A stretch of 64,000 nucleotides of DNA from Oncomelania hupensis (GCA_036898135.1 CM072515.1:71774035-71838034); one strand, 5' to 3'; shown: positions 28,362 to 39,618, counted from the stretch's first letter. Numbers and translations: made by a program. The notes: generated by a model from the letters alone, not told the origin.

Positions 28362-28603
28362 TGTTGCCGCAGTGAATCGGTCATGCCTATAAAGGAAAGA
28401 CAAGTTTTCAACTGGGGCTTTCACTTTTCCCTTTATAGGTTAGAACAATCTACAGTGGCAAGATTGCTCATGACCCCAAGGGGTAATGCAGTAGATAAGC
28501 ATCGAATGTATAGAACATACACATGACATCTCGTGGAAACCAAAATCAAAACCTTTCAAAAACCACCTATATCTACCAACGTTTACAATGTTTTGGGTGG
28601 TCT

Positions 28604-28772
28604 CGCGCGTAGCGCAGTGGATTAGTCGCCGGTTTCCTATGCCGCAGTTTGCGGGTTCGATTCCAGCAAGGGGCGAACGTATGTGACTTTGGTACGACAC
28701 CCTTGATGTCACCGAGGGTTTTCTCTGGATACTCCGGTTTCCTTCCGACGTTCAATATTGGTATTGGACACC
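28604..28772 (+). mobile_element. tRNA-derived SINE, family G
   Basis: TAGCGCAGTGGATTAG (box A) and GCGGGTTCGATTCC (box B) are spaced as in a tRNA. Followed by the core GGTTTTCTCTGGATACTCCG and GTATTGGACAC. Directly abuts the LINE-A copy on its right. The acceptor stem is not complementary, so it is a SINE head, not a tRNA gene. Confidence 0.8.
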
Positions 28773-29609
28773 TCTTCTATCCTATCATAACCCGGAACTC
28801 GAAAGTCGTTGGGGCACCAAAGTTGATCGTTTAACCAGCGTACTCCATCTTTCACTGTCATCAGCTTCCCTCAGTATCAAGCCAGTTCATTCTCGAATGT
28901 TGTCTTCCCACCTCATTTTTGTCTCCCTCTTCTTCTGCCTCTTTGCACCGTGCCTTGCAGGTTGGTCTTTGCAAGGCCTGATGCTTTGGTGGCATGGAAA
29001 TACCATCGGAGTTTCCGTTTCTTTACCACTGTGAGCATGTCATTGTATTGTCCAATGGCTTGTGTGATGGTATTTCGGACTTCGTCGTTGGTGATGTGCT
29101 GGGTATAGGAAATGCTCAGAAGTCTTCTGTAGCACCTCCTTCATCTCAATGCTTTGTATTCTTCGTTGTAGGTCTGCTGTTAGGGTCCATGTTTCGCAAG
29201 AGTATAGGAAGATCCATGACAAGGGAAGCGCAGCAAACTATACCTTGGAGTGTAGAATGATGGTCCTGTCTTCCCTTGTCAGGGCAGCAGTTGTTCGTGC
29301 TATCCTGGAGAGGACGTCCTATCGGGACCCATTGTTCGAAACAATTGCTCCTAAATATTTGAAGCTGTGCATCGTGTTGAGTGATTTTTCTTGGACTTGG
29401 ATGTCCGTGTTGATGCCATTATTTTTTTGGGGTCATCATTTTTGTCTTCTCTGCACTTATTTCCATTCCAAAGGCACTGGAGGTAGCATCAAGTCTCTGT
29501 ACCAGCTGTCCAAGTTCTTGTTCCTCTCCAGCCAATCCATCAATGTCATCCGCAAAACGGAAGTTAAAGATTGCTCTACCTCCTATGCTGACTGCGCCTT
29601 CGTGATCTG

Positions 29610-31058
29610 TGTGACGAGCGGACTCCTTAGCCTGTGGCCCCTGCTCGTTGTAACCCTCCTCACTCGCCACTGACCACGCGCCCCAAGCCCCGCCCCTCAG
29701 TACAGTCCCACGTGACCCGCGACAGGACTTTTGAAAAAGAAAGGTTTAGCCTCGTCAGTCCACGATCGCATGCCCACGGTAACACATCGCCCTGCTAAAG
29801 ACACGTCTGCCTTTGCCGCGACCCCTGAGCTCAGCTATACTCTTGTGTTCCACCCGTTCTTTGGTCAAGGTAAGAGGAGTGACTTTGCCTCATATCATTT
29901 TGCTACCCATCACCCGTCGATTTCCCCACGTGTTCGTATGTCTTGTAGATACTTACGTCCGTGTCTGTGTATCGTTGTGATGAATTGCTTGTTGATATAC
30001 CATTTTGCTCTATGTACTCGTTATCTGTAGTTTGATTGATGTACATAAACATGCCCAGGCTTATATTTATACATGTATATATACATATCTATATTTCTGT
30101 ATAATTCCCCCTAACCAGAATGTGTAAATATCCACCCTTGTTGCTAGTAACCCCTCTTAGGCGCCGAAACACGAATACGTTATCGGCCGCCGTTAAATTC
30201 TCCTAACTCCAACGGAAAACCCCTAGCAGTCATTGGTGATAATAGACGGACATTTGAAAAGTACTGGTCAGTCCAGGCCAACTTCCAAATTCAAATCTGA
30301 TTGGCATGCGCGCTGAGCAGCGCGGCATCCAGAATGTGGGTGCCCTCCTGACGCAGAGAACTGATCATTTGCAGAACGGTTCCTGTACGGGCCTCTGCGG
30401 GACTCAACCTCGCTGCGTGTCTCCCATATATCTGGTTGGCACTGTGACGCGAGAGACCCAGACTCACCCAGCCAAAAGGGACGCTTGGCCGGTGCAACCC
30501 ACGCTACTGCGCCCGGCCCCAAACCAGTGACCCACATGAGTCATACACCGCTCGCCTCTGACTGACCAGCGCAAGTCACCATCCAGTTTCCAGCGGCCCC
30601 AGCAGCCGACTAAATCGAAGATAAGTGTGCCCTCAGCGCACACCACAACTCTGGAACACTCTGGTTGCCCATGCTTGGTCAACTAGCTATCTCGTGCCAC
30701 CTGAAGAAACCAGTCCATACTCACCCCTATTGACTTTACTTGGCTAGACCAGAATAACTCCAGAATACTCTGTACTTCCCTAGACCATTATTCGTGACCC
30801 AGTGTAATCTAACCAACAACGGTTGGCCTACCTCCATATAATAAATTGTTGATGCTCTATTATAAACACCCTGCTTTCCTTGCCTAAGTTTTCCACTACT
30901 TTATATCTCTCGTCTGTCCTTATAACTCTCCAGCACTCCTTAGCACTCCTAAGCATTACCCCCTGAATGTCATCGCACATCGGCCTATAGCAGGGAGGAG
31001 ATACAGCGCAGGGAGTAATTGCTTACCCCACATCCCCACACCCCCTATATTCGTGACA
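29610..31058. mobile_element. Solo LTR (1449 bp)
   Basis: Begins TGTGACGAGCGG and ends TTCGTGACA, flanked by ATCTG at 29605-29609 and 31059-31063 (5 bp duplication). TG...CA ends plus 5 bp duplication are those of an LTR retroelement; no internal coding region, so the provirus was probably lost by LTR-LTR recombination. Several short ORFs inside are not genes. Confidence 0.88.
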
Positions 31059-31206
31059 ATCTGCAAGGACATCTGACATGATGCGATCCAGGAAGATGTT
31101 GAAGAGTGTTGGAGAGTAGGCATATTTGACGCACGCTGATTGTTGTTCTGAACTAGTTTCCGATGGCGCTGTTGCTGAGGACTGCACTGGTAACCTTGTC
31201 ATACAG

Positions 31207-33225
31207 TGTCACGCTACGCAGTTTGCAGTCGCGCGCCTATGTATATAGTTTAATCATCAGCCTGTACATAGAGGTTAGAAGTTACGGTAGTCAAGGGGAG
31301 AGAATCAGAATAAATTAATTAAGTTTATAATTAATAAAAGTAGCGAATGATTTGCGCCCGTGCGGAACGCACTATGTTAGAAAACAGCATAGTTGGCTAT
31401 TTTGTTATTGAGAAGATTAATTGCTGCCATGCGATATTCTATGTGTGAAATGCGTGCTCTAATCGCGAACGGTGTAGGGAATGAATTATAATTAAAACGA
31501 GTATATTCTAGAAGATTCCTAGCTAATCGTATAAAACCCCATGCACTGTATATTTTGATAGGAGCAGGAAACGTTTTGATATCGCTTTTGTAGCCAGAAT
31601 CAACAGATCCGAGTTGGGTCAAGGTGCCAGTTAGTGACTTTGTCTGTGGGTCGTACTGATCAGACCGTCAACGAAAAAGAGCCTATTATCGGAAGAGGAG
31701 GACTGTTTTGGGAACACTTTGGAAGTGTTTGATTAACTGGAACTGTTCTAAGCTGTTTAGAATACCTACTGTGTATTCTCGGTGAAATCTGAGTTATCTA
31801 CGTATAACGTCGGGTGACCTGTGACTCCGTCTAGGACTTCTTGTGCCTGCATATCACCTTGCCTAACCTTCTGTGCCTGTGTGTTTGTCCCGTTGTTTGT
31901 GTGTCTTTGTCAACAGGCCGGGTATCCCACTGGTAGCCGTAAGTTATTTGCCTCAATTTCTCAGTTGGCCATAGCGTTCGGGGGTTTGGGTTATGCATGC
32001 AGTGTGAATGGTTAGTTAATTACGTTTTCTTAATTCTATTTTATGTTTCATATTGTTTGCTGCATAAATACCTAGCAATAGAGAGAGAGAGAGAATTTTC
32101 TAAAATGTATTATAAATTAAATAATTATAAATTGATATAAAAGAATTCGCTGTTATGTAGCGAAGAGATGACAGAAAGGAGGTGATTGTGAATGTATATG
32201 CGCGATGACAGGGAGGATGAGTAAGGATGTTGAAAGGGAGACAACCATTCCGATAGCGGGATGCTTGTGCAGTATATTGTAATATAATTATTAATGGTTG
32301 CGTATTTTTGTATGTATTGTTGTAGATGTACCAAAACCGAAACCAAAACCAAAACCTTAGAGCGGATCATTGATGATGTGCTGAAACCTTACTGGTGTGA
32401 AGCTGGTGCGCCTCGGCCTATTACGCCGGTGTCTGTGTGTCAACCTCGGTTGCGAAGGTTGTGGTATTCGCCCAAGGAACCTTATTTCGTTTATAAAGCA
32501 CACACACGCACACTCCACCATACACAACAAATAACTATAACCATTGATAGACAATTGTGAGGAATAATAATTGTTTTACATGTGATAAATTATAAATTAC
32601 AGCACATTGAAAATATATTTAATCTGAATTGATTGATAAACGTTGTTGAGTAATATTACCTACTAGATTAAGTAACCCTGTGATTGTATAGTTTTGTCTG
32701 GGGGAATTATTTCGCCAGATATTAATTAATTAATAATTTAGATTAATTTCTTACAAATTCTATTTTGCATAAAGGATAAATTTTCTTATTCATTTTATAT
32801 AATATAAGAGACTTCTTGTATCTGTTTAAAATTTAAGTGGAACAAAGTTTGAATATTTATAAAGATTTAAAGCAGTTGCTTATTGTATATTTACCTTGTT
32901 GTCAGTAAGCTGTTCCAGACATCATTATTATAAATCTTTTGTACATTTTGTAGTTAGACATTTTTCATTTTTGATTTAATTATCATTATTATTTTGAGCG
33001 AATTGTTTATGTATTAGTTTGGGGTTATATTAGTGGGATTGAGGGTTGGTAGGTTGGGAAGTGGGATAAAGGGAGTTAATTTTGAGTATGAATGTGTGAG
33101 TGAAATAAAGAAATTGTCTTGTTACTTCTGGTTTTGTCTTTTAGAGTTTATTTAGGTGTTGGGTTTTTTTCTCGTGTGAAAGAGCACACATGTCGAACCT
33201 CTGTTGAGGCAGTTGGGACGTGACA
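31207..33225 (+). repeat. 5' LTR (2019 bp)
   Basis: Starts TGTCACGCTACG, ends GGGACGTGACA. Contains 803 bp (about 31341-32143) missing from the 3' LTR and bounded by ATAAAAG on both sides; within it TATAAAA at 31530-31536 is the best promoter candidate. AATAAAG near 33103 is a likely polyadenylation signal. Confidence 0.95.
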
Positions 33226-33229
33226 TTTT

Positions 33230-33247
33230 TGGTGGCAGCGGTGGGAT
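33230..33247 (+). promoter_or_regulatory. Primer-binding site, tRNA-Leu type
   Basis: TGGTGGCAGCGGTGGGAT, four bases after the LTR, is complementary to the 3' end CCCACCGCTGCCACCA of animal tRNA-Leu. It would prime minus-strand DNA synthesis. Confidence 0.85.
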
Positions 33248-33448
33248 AGATCTAGGATAGGTTAGGGGGAAGTAGTTAGGGTAGATTTATTTGTTATTTG
33301 TTATTTGTTTAGATACCAGAAGTCAGTGTTTGTTTCTTTGTCGTCTTGTGTGTCGGATGAGTGGCCAGTGGGTGGTTGGTCGGGAGTGAGGTTGCGCTGC
33401 GCAAAAGGGTTCACACCCCGAGCGTGTGTGCACAAACGGGGGGTTGAG

Positions 33449-33600
33449 GTAAGCAACTTTGTCGTCGAGGCCTAGACGATAAGGGACTTCTCCGGCTCCT
33501 GTTACTGTTTACTTGTCATTTGTTCGACTGTTTGTATATGTGTTAATTGTTATTTGTTTCATTTGTTATTCACCCATTTTCTTCCCATTTTCATTCTTAG
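33449..33600 (+). other. Possible leader intron of the Ty3/gypsy element
   Basis: Donor GAG|GTAAGC at 33449 and a pyrimidine-rich acceptor TTTTCATTCTTAG ending at 33600, eleven bases before the likely gag start. Inferred only; it would remove the hydrophobic upstream codons that precede MLTRAATRR. Confidence 0.4.
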
Positions 33601-33611
33601 TCCGCGACTGT

Positions 33612-36600
33612 ATGCTGACGAGGGCTGCGACTCGTAGAGCAGCTGAGCAGGCTCGAGCGATGGACCAGTACACCGAGGCCGACGCAGCCGCTGCGCGTCG
33701 GGGACCCATGGACGAGGGAACCACAGTGAGTACGCCTTTCGCTCATAGTACTCGCATGGCAGCTGATCTTACTCCCACCTCAGTTAAGACCGTGGCAGGG
33801 GAAGGTAGCAATAGCATGGATATATGGGCTAAATACAGAGAGCTGGGCACTAGCATGGGGCTGAAGGACGCAGTTCTAGCCAGTTTTGTAATAGACGGGG
33901 TGACCAGGGAGCAAGAGTCTGCTAGATTGGCGAGAGAGATGGAATTAGAGCGGAGAGATAGAGCTAAAGAAACAGCTAGGCTCGAGAGGAAGATGGAACG
34001 CGAAGAGAAGAGAAGAGCAGAAGAGTTGGCCCTGGTAGAAAGAAGGCTAGAGCAAGAGCGTAAAGATAGAGAACAAGAGCGCAAAGATAAAGCAAGAGAA
34101 CTGAAGCTCTTAGAGAAGAAGATAGAATCTGAACGGGGTAATGTCGAGTTGCGACTGCAAGAAGAGCGCGCAGCTAGAGAGCAGGCTCGGGAGGACGATA
34201 GAGAAAGGCTTAGAGCACAGTTAGAACAAGAGAAAGAACTAGAAGCCCAACGTAGGAGGGATAGAATTCAGGCTGATAGCTACAGGATCAAGGTCCAACC
34301 ATTTGATGGTAAAGAGGATATTGAGAGCTACCTTCAGCACTTTGAACAAATAGCTAGAACTCAGAAATGGAAGGAAGAGACGTGGTCGGCTAGGTTGTCA
34401 CCGTTGTTGTCAGGGGAGGCAAGAGAGACTTATCTGAAGTTAACTCCAGAGCAGATAGTCGATTTCGAAGTGGTCAGGGGGGCTCTTCTGAAACGTTTTA
34501 GGAGAGATGCTGACTACTACCGCAAGCAGTTCAGGGGGAGTAGGAAAGAAGGCACAGAGACTTTTCCGCAGTACTTGAGTAGAGTACAAGTCTTAGTGAA
34601 GAGATGGTTTTCTTTGGCTAAGAAGGATATAGATGATGCGGGCGTAGTGCTTGATGTCTTCCTGACTGAACAGTTGTTGTCAGTAATGAACCCTGAGTTA
34701 GAGCTGTTTGTGAGGGAGAGGCAGCATGAGAACGGCGAGCAAGCAGCTGAGATTGCCCAGTTACATGTAGATGCGAAACGGACAGTGAGTAACAGGCCAG
34801 TGTTCGGTAGCGTGCCATACAAGGGGGGTAATCGTGCTGTCAGTCAGCCTGTAGGGGCAGCGAGGAGTGGTCCTAGTGGCAACAAGGGTGAAGAGGATAA
34901 GAGGAGGGAACCTAGTGGGGAGAAACGTCCTGTGAAGTGTTTCAAGTGCGGGAAGCTAGGTCACGTAGCGAAGGAGTGCCGTAGTCCGAAACAGTTGCTA
35001 CGTATCACTGTCAGTCCGGATTCAGGACCGATTCACTCGGAAACGACTAAAACTAGCTTTAGTACCATTCAGCCGTACAACCCGTGGAGCATGGGAACAG
35101 TGAGGGGTCCCATGTCGGTACTGAGAGATCTGTGGACGAAGGACAGTCAAGGAGAAGAAGTGAAGGTGGCTAGTCAGTATGTTGTGGACCTGCGAAATAG
35201 AATCGAGGAAACGTGCGCACTAGCGAAGGAAAGTCTGAAGAAAGCAGGCGGGAGGCAGAAAAGACACTTCGACAAGAAAACGAAACCTAGAACATTTCAG
35301 GCAGGAGACAAAGTGTTGCTTTTGTTGCCAACCAAGCACAACAAACTAGAAATGAGCTGGAGGGGGCCATACGAAGTCGTAAGTCGTCGAAACGAGTGCG
35401 ATTATCAGATTCGCATTGGGAACAAGGTGAAACTGTTTCACGCCAACTTACTGAAACTGTACCATCAGAGGGTACAAATCGCTACAGCTGTAGTCGTCGA
35501 TGAAGCGGACGAATGGGAAGAGGTACCAACAGTCGAGGGCATACCCACCGTAGTGTTGAAGCAGTCAGAGACGTTAGATGACGTGCATCTTGATGCAGAT
35601 AGCCCGGAGATCCATGCAGGAATTAGGAGGCTATTAGTTCGTTACCCTGACATCCTGACTGACTTGCCTTTGCGCACCACGTTGGATGAGTGCGAAATAC
35701 GACTGGATGACGACCGTCCAGTAAGGACAAAACAGTACCCGTTACCTCATTCAAAGATGGAGACAGTCAAGGCAGAGGTTGAGACGATGCTAGCTATGGG
35801 GGTGATCGAGCGAGCAGCTTCACCGTTCAGTTCACCGATCGTTCTGGTAAAGAAGAAAGACGGAGCAGTCAGATTCTGCGTCGATTTCAGGAAACTCAAT
35901 AGGCAGGTAATTTTCGACGCTGAGCCGATGCCAGACATAGACTATCTGTTCAACAAACTCTCAAAGGCCAAGTACTTGAGCAAGATCGATTTGTCTAAGG
36001 GGTATTGGCAGATACCTATGAAGAATGAAGATAAGTGCAAGACAGCTTTCACTACCAACGAGGGTCAATTCCAATGGTGCGTCATGCCCTTCGGACTGAA
36101 AACCGCAGGGGCAGTTTTTTCACGCATGATGCGCAAGATGTTGATGCCATTGAAGATGAAAGAAGTCGACAACTTCATGGATGATCTCATGGTAGCCACA
36201 GAAACTCTAGAGAGACATTTAGAGTGTTTAGATATCTTGTTTAAACGTCTGAGGGAAGTACAGTTAGCGGCGCGTCCGTCCAAATGCTACCTGGGATTCC
36301 GCAAGCTGGAGTATTTGGGACACATAGTGGGGGAAGGCAAAGTGCAGCCGGAACAAGGAAAGATGGACAAGATCCAGAATGCACCACGTCCTACTACCAA
36401 GAAACAGGTCAGGTCATTCCTTGGATTAGCAGGGTACTATCGAAAGTTTGTGCCGAATTTTGCTGCGATAGCGGTGCCGCTGACCGACTTAACCAAGGGA
36501 GGCAAATCAGGTCCCGTACAGTGGTCCGAGGCTTGTGAAGTAGCGTTCCAGACGCTCAAAAACCGTATATGCTCCAAACCTGTATGTTGTATGCCAGACA

Positions 36601-36977
36601 TGGAGAAACCATTAGTGCTACAGACTGACGCATCAGAGGTTGGAATAGGGGCGATTCTGTGCCAGGACCAAGGTTTGGGTTTACAGCCAATCACATGTGC
36701 CAGCAAGAAGCTAAACCAAGCAGAGAGGAATTATTCCACCATAGAGAAGGAATGTTTAGCATTGGTGTGGGGCGTACAAAAGTTCAAGCAGTACCTGTAT
36801 GATCGGACAGTCATTGTGCAGACCGACCACAGACCTTTGCAATACCTGCAGCAAGCAAAGACTACGAATTGTAGACTCATGAGGTGGGCACTTCAACTCC
36901 AACCTTTCGATCTGATAGTGGAGAGTATTCCAGGGAAGGACAATGTACCAGCTGATTTCTTGAGCAGAACTGAGTAG
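33612..36977 (+). CDS. Gag-Pol polyprotein of Ty3/gypsy element (no protease or integrase core)
   Basis: 1121 residues from the Met at 33612; an upstream in-frame Met at 33513 adds 33 hydrophobic residues that look like leader or intron. Order: charged coiled coil (about 80-210), retrotransposon Gag region, CCHC knuckle CFKCGKLGHVAKEC (about 443-456), a short unplaced stretch, then the integrase C-terminal tail (about 497-622: VRGPMSVLRDLW, KRHFDKKTKPRTF, GDKVLLLLPTKHNKLEMSWR, KLFHANLLKLY), reverse transcriptase (about 670-930, with NFMDDL near 854) and RNase H (about 1000-1121, LQTDASEVGIGA, TDHRPLQYL), ending ADFLSR. Integrase before RT is the order of the Gmr1 clade; protease and the HHCC and DDE parts of integrase are missing, yet the frame is intact. 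It could supply Gag and RT but not integrate alone. Confidence 0.9.
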   Translation: MLTRAATRRAAEQARAMDQYTEADAAAARRGPMDEGTTVSTPFAHSTRMAADLTPTSVKTVAGEGSNSMDIWAKYRELGTSMGLKDAVLASFVIDGVTREQESARLAREMELERRDRAKETARLERKMEREEKRRAEELALVERRLEQERKDREQERKDKARELKLLEKKIESERGNVELRLQEERAAREQAREDDRERLRAQLEQEKELEAQRRRDRIQADSYRIKVQPFDGKEDIESYLQHFEQIARTQKWKEETWSARLSPLLSGEARETYLKLTPEQIVDFEVVRGALLKRFRRDADYYRKQFRGSRKEGTETFPQYLSRVQVLVKRWFSLAKKDIDDAGVVLDVFLTEQLLSVMNPELELFVRERQHENGEQAAEIAQLHVDAKRTVSNRPVFGSVPYKGGNRAVSQPVGAARSGPSGNKGEEDKRREPSGEKRPVKCFKCGKLGHVAKECRSPKQLLRITVSPDSGPIHSETTKTSFSTIQPYNPWSMGTVRGPMSVLRDLWTKDSQGEEVKVASQYVVDLRNRIEETCALAKESLKKAGGRQKRHFDKKTKPRTFQAGDKVLLLLPTKHNKLEMSWRGPYEVVSRRNECDYQIRIGNKVKLFHANLLKLYHQRVQIATAVVVDEADEWEEVPTVEGIPTVVLKQSETLDDVHLDADSPEIHAGIRRLLVRYPDILTDLPLRTTLDECEIRLDDDRPVRTKQYPLPHSKMETVKAEVETMLAMGVIERAASPFSSPIVLVKKKDGAVRFCVDFRKLNRQVIFDAEPMPDIDYLFNKLSKAKYLSKIDLSKGYWQIPMKNEDKCKTAFTTNEGQFQWCVMPFGLKTAGAVFSRMMRKMLMPLKMKEVDNFMDDLMVATETLERHLECLDILFKRLREVQLAARPSKCYLGFRKLEYLGHIVGEGKVQPEQGKMDKIQNAPRPTTKKQVRSFLGLAGYYRKFVPNFAAIAVPLTDLTKGGKSGPVQWSEACEVAFQTLKNRICSKPVCCMPDMEKPLVLQTDASEVGIGAILCQDQGLGLQPITCASKKLNQAERNYSTIEKECLALVWGVQKFKQYLYDRTVIVQTDHRPLQYLQQAKTTNCRLMRWALQLQPFDLIVESIPGKDNVPADFLSRTE

Positions 36978-37011
36978 CGTGTTTGTTAAGAACTAAAACT
37001 GTTAGTTTTCG

Positions 37012-37027
37012 TCTTGGTGGGGTGCTG
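37012..37027 (+). promoter_or_regulatory. Probable polypurine tract region
   Basis: G-rich GGTGGGGTGC immediately before the 3' LTR, the place of the plus-strand primer. It is interrupted by T and C, so a weak match. Confidence 0.4.
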
Positions 37028-38243
37028 TGTCACGCTACGCAGTTTGCAGTCGCGCGCCTATGTATATAGTTTAATCATCAGCCTGTACATAGAGGTTAGA
37101 AGTTACGGTAGTCAAGGGGAGAGAATCAGAATAAATTAATTAAGTTTATAATTAATAAAAGAATTCGCTGTTATGTAGCGAAGAGATGACAGAAAGGAGG
37201 TGATTGTGAATGTATATGCGCGATGACAGGGAGGATGAGTAAGGATGTTGAAAGGGAGACAACCATTCCGATAGCGGGATGCTTGTGCAGTATATTGTAA
37301 TATAATTATTAATGGTTGCGTATTTTTGTATGTATTGTTGTAGATGTACCAAAACCGAAACCAAAACCAAAACCTTAGAGCGGATCATTGATGATGTGCT
37401 GAAACCTTACTGGTGTGAAGCTGGTGCGCCTCGGCCTATTACGCCGGTGTCTGTGTGTCAACCTCGGTTGCGAAGGTTGTGGTATTCGCCCAAGGAACCT
37501 TATTTCGTTTATAAAGCACACACACGCACACTCCACCATACACAACAAATAACTATAACCATTGATAGACAATTGTGAGGAATAATAATTGTTTTACATG
37601 TGATAAATTATAAATTACAGCACATTGAAAATATATTTAATCTGAATTGATTGATAAACGTTGTTGAGTAATATTACCTACTAGATTAAGTAACCCTGTG
37701 ATTGTATAGTTTTGTCTGGGGGAATTATTTCGCCAGATATTAATTAATTAATAATTTAGATTAATTTCTTACAAATTCTATTTTGCATAAAGGATAAATT
37801 TTCTTATTCATTTTATATAATATAAGAGACTTCTTGTATCTGTTTAAAATTTAAGTGGAACAAAGTTTGAATATTTATAAAGATTTAAAGCAGTTGCTTA
37901 TTGTATATTTACCTTGTTGTCAGTAAGCTGTTCCAGACATCATTATTATAAATCTTTTGTACATTTTGTAGTTAGACATTTTTCATTTTTGATTTAATTA
38001 TCATTATTATTTTGAGCGAATTGTTTATGTATTAGTTTGGGGTTATATTAGTGGGATTGAGGGTTGGTAGGTTGGGAAGTGGGATAAAAGGAGTTAATTT
38101 TGAGTATGAATGTGTGAGTGAAATAAAGAAATTGTCTTGTTACTTCTGGTTTTGTCTTTTAGAGTTTATTTAGGTGTTGGGTTTTTTTCTCGTGTGAAAG
38201 AGCACACATGTCGAACCTCTGTTGAGGCAGTTGGGACGTGACA
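37028..38243 (+). repeat. 3' LTR (1216 bp)
   Basis: Same ends as the 5' LTR and nearly identical over its length, for example AAAAGG versus AAAGGG near 38087. Lacks the 803 bp with the candidate TATA box, with a single ATAAAAG (37155-37161) at the junction. Confidence 0.95.
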
Positions 38244-38278
38244 TACAGGCTTTTGATAACTTCAATAACGTTGGGGCT

Positions 38279-38738
38279 GATGTTGTACATTTTCATGGTT
38301 GCCCACAGAGCTGCATGCCAGACTCGGTCAAACGCTTTCTTGAAGTCTATAAACGCATGATATAGATGTTGTTAGTGCTGTAGGTATTTATCGCAGATTA
38401 TTCTGAGGTTGAAAATTTGCTCAGTGATACTTCGCCCTTCCTGAATCCTGCTTGTTCTTTAGCTATGATTTGTTCAGCTTGGGGTTTCAACCTGTTGAGT
38501 ATTATATTGATGTTGTACATTTTCATGGCTGCCCACAGAGCTGCATGCCAGACTCGGTCAAACGCTTTCTTGAAGTCTACAAACGCATGATATAGATGTT
38601 GTTAGTGCTGTAGGTATTTATCGCAGATTATTCTGAGGTTGAAAATTTGCTCAGTGATACTTCGCCCTTCCTGAATCCTGCTTGTTCTTTAGCTATGGCT
38701 TGTTCAGCTTGGGGTTTCAACCTGTTGAGTATTATATT
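38279..38738. repeat. Tandem duplication, two units of 230 bp, in LINE-A
   Basis: Units begin at 38279 and 38509 (GATGTTGTACATTTTCATGG) with few differences. Other LINE-A copies have this segment once, so the duplication arose in this copy. Confidence 0.9.
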
Positions 38739-39618
38739 GATTTTGCTGGGGTGGCTGATGAGGCTAATGGTGCGGGAGTTTTGACATTCCTAAAGGTTTC
38801 ACTTTTTGGAAAGAGTGATGACATGCGACTCGGTCCTTGGTGTACGCCACTCCCCACTCTTCCAGATCTTGTCATCTCTTATCCTCCTGCTTAAAGCAAT
38901 TCTGCGAATATGTTGTCCACTCCCGCTGACTTCCCTATCTTCAGCGATTGCACTGCTGCCTCAACTTCTACGCTAAGAATTAGGAGGATTTCTTCTTCTT
39001 CTCTGTTTTGTGGACATGCTAGAACTGATGGATCTCAGTTTGGTGTGTGGTTGTAAAGGTCAGAGCAGTACTCTGTCCATCTATCCAAGACTTTTTGTTC
39101 TTCTGTAAGGCACAAGCCAGACTTGCTTTGGATCGTGGAGACCTTGGGCTGTTTAACATTTGTCAGCCGTTTCACCGTCTGGTACCCCTTCTTGCTGCTG
39201 TTCTTGTTCAGATTGTTCTCTATTTCCTGTCATTGATCTTCTATCCAGTTCTCCTTTGCTGTGCGCGTGCCTTTTCGGATGTCACTGTTGATTTTTCAGT
39301 AGGCATCAGCTCTCTGTGAGGTGTTCTTTTTTTTTTTCATCTCTCTTCGTTTGTCACACAGGTCCAAAAGTTCAGGTGCGATCCACGGTTTCTTTTTTGG
39401 ACGGTTCTTGCCAAGGATCTCAGTGGCGGCATCTTTCACTGCTGAGTTGAAGTTGGTGGTCATGTGTTGACATCTACTTCACCACCTCCCAAAATGGGCA
39501 GTGGTGTATTTCCCTCCAATTTTGGCTTTGAATAGTTCCGCCATCTCCGGGTCTTGCAATTTGTCCAGGCCGAACTTCAGCCTCGCGCACTTTGCTTTGT
39601 TTACTCTCTCGTTAAGTT

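Larger units (their letters stand above)
31207..38243 (+). mobile_element. Ty3/gypsy LTR retrotransposon, Gmr1-like pol order, internally deleted
   Basis: 7037 bp element with TG...CA LTRs (31207-33225; 37028-38243), 5 bp target duplication TACAG (31202-31206 and 38244-38248), a primer-binding site matching tRNA-Leu, one gag-pol frame and a G-rich tract before the 3' LTR. It sits inside a LINE-A copy. The LTRs match except for an 803 bp length difference and rare substitutions, so insertion is recent. Protease and the integrase catalytic core are absent, so it is probably not autonomous. Confidence 0.93.
28773..39618 (-). mobile_element. LINE-A copy, split by a solo LTR and a Ty3/gypsy element
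   Basis: LINE segments are 28773-29609, 31064-31201 plus short duplicated bases, and 38249-39618, continuous with each other when compared with the 44191-46064 copy. This copy reaches furthest upstream (VNKAKCARLKFGLDKLQDPEM in LINE sense near 39540-39600). A 230 bp tandem duplication lies inside the last segment. Many stops; decayed. Confidence 0.9.

Noticed and set aside
28604..28690. tRNA gene
   Set aside because: Boxes A and B are present but the acceptor stem does not pair and the sequence continues into a SINE core shared with other loci.
31377..31622. 81-codon minus-strand ORF in the 5' LTR
   Set aside because: Lies wholly in the 803 bp LTR-specific segment, no recognisable domain, opposite to element transcription.
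32294..32560. An 88-codon ORF repeated identically at 37312-37578
   Set aside because: It is identical only because both copies lie in the two LTRs; no protein family recognised and LTR ORFs of this size occur by chance.
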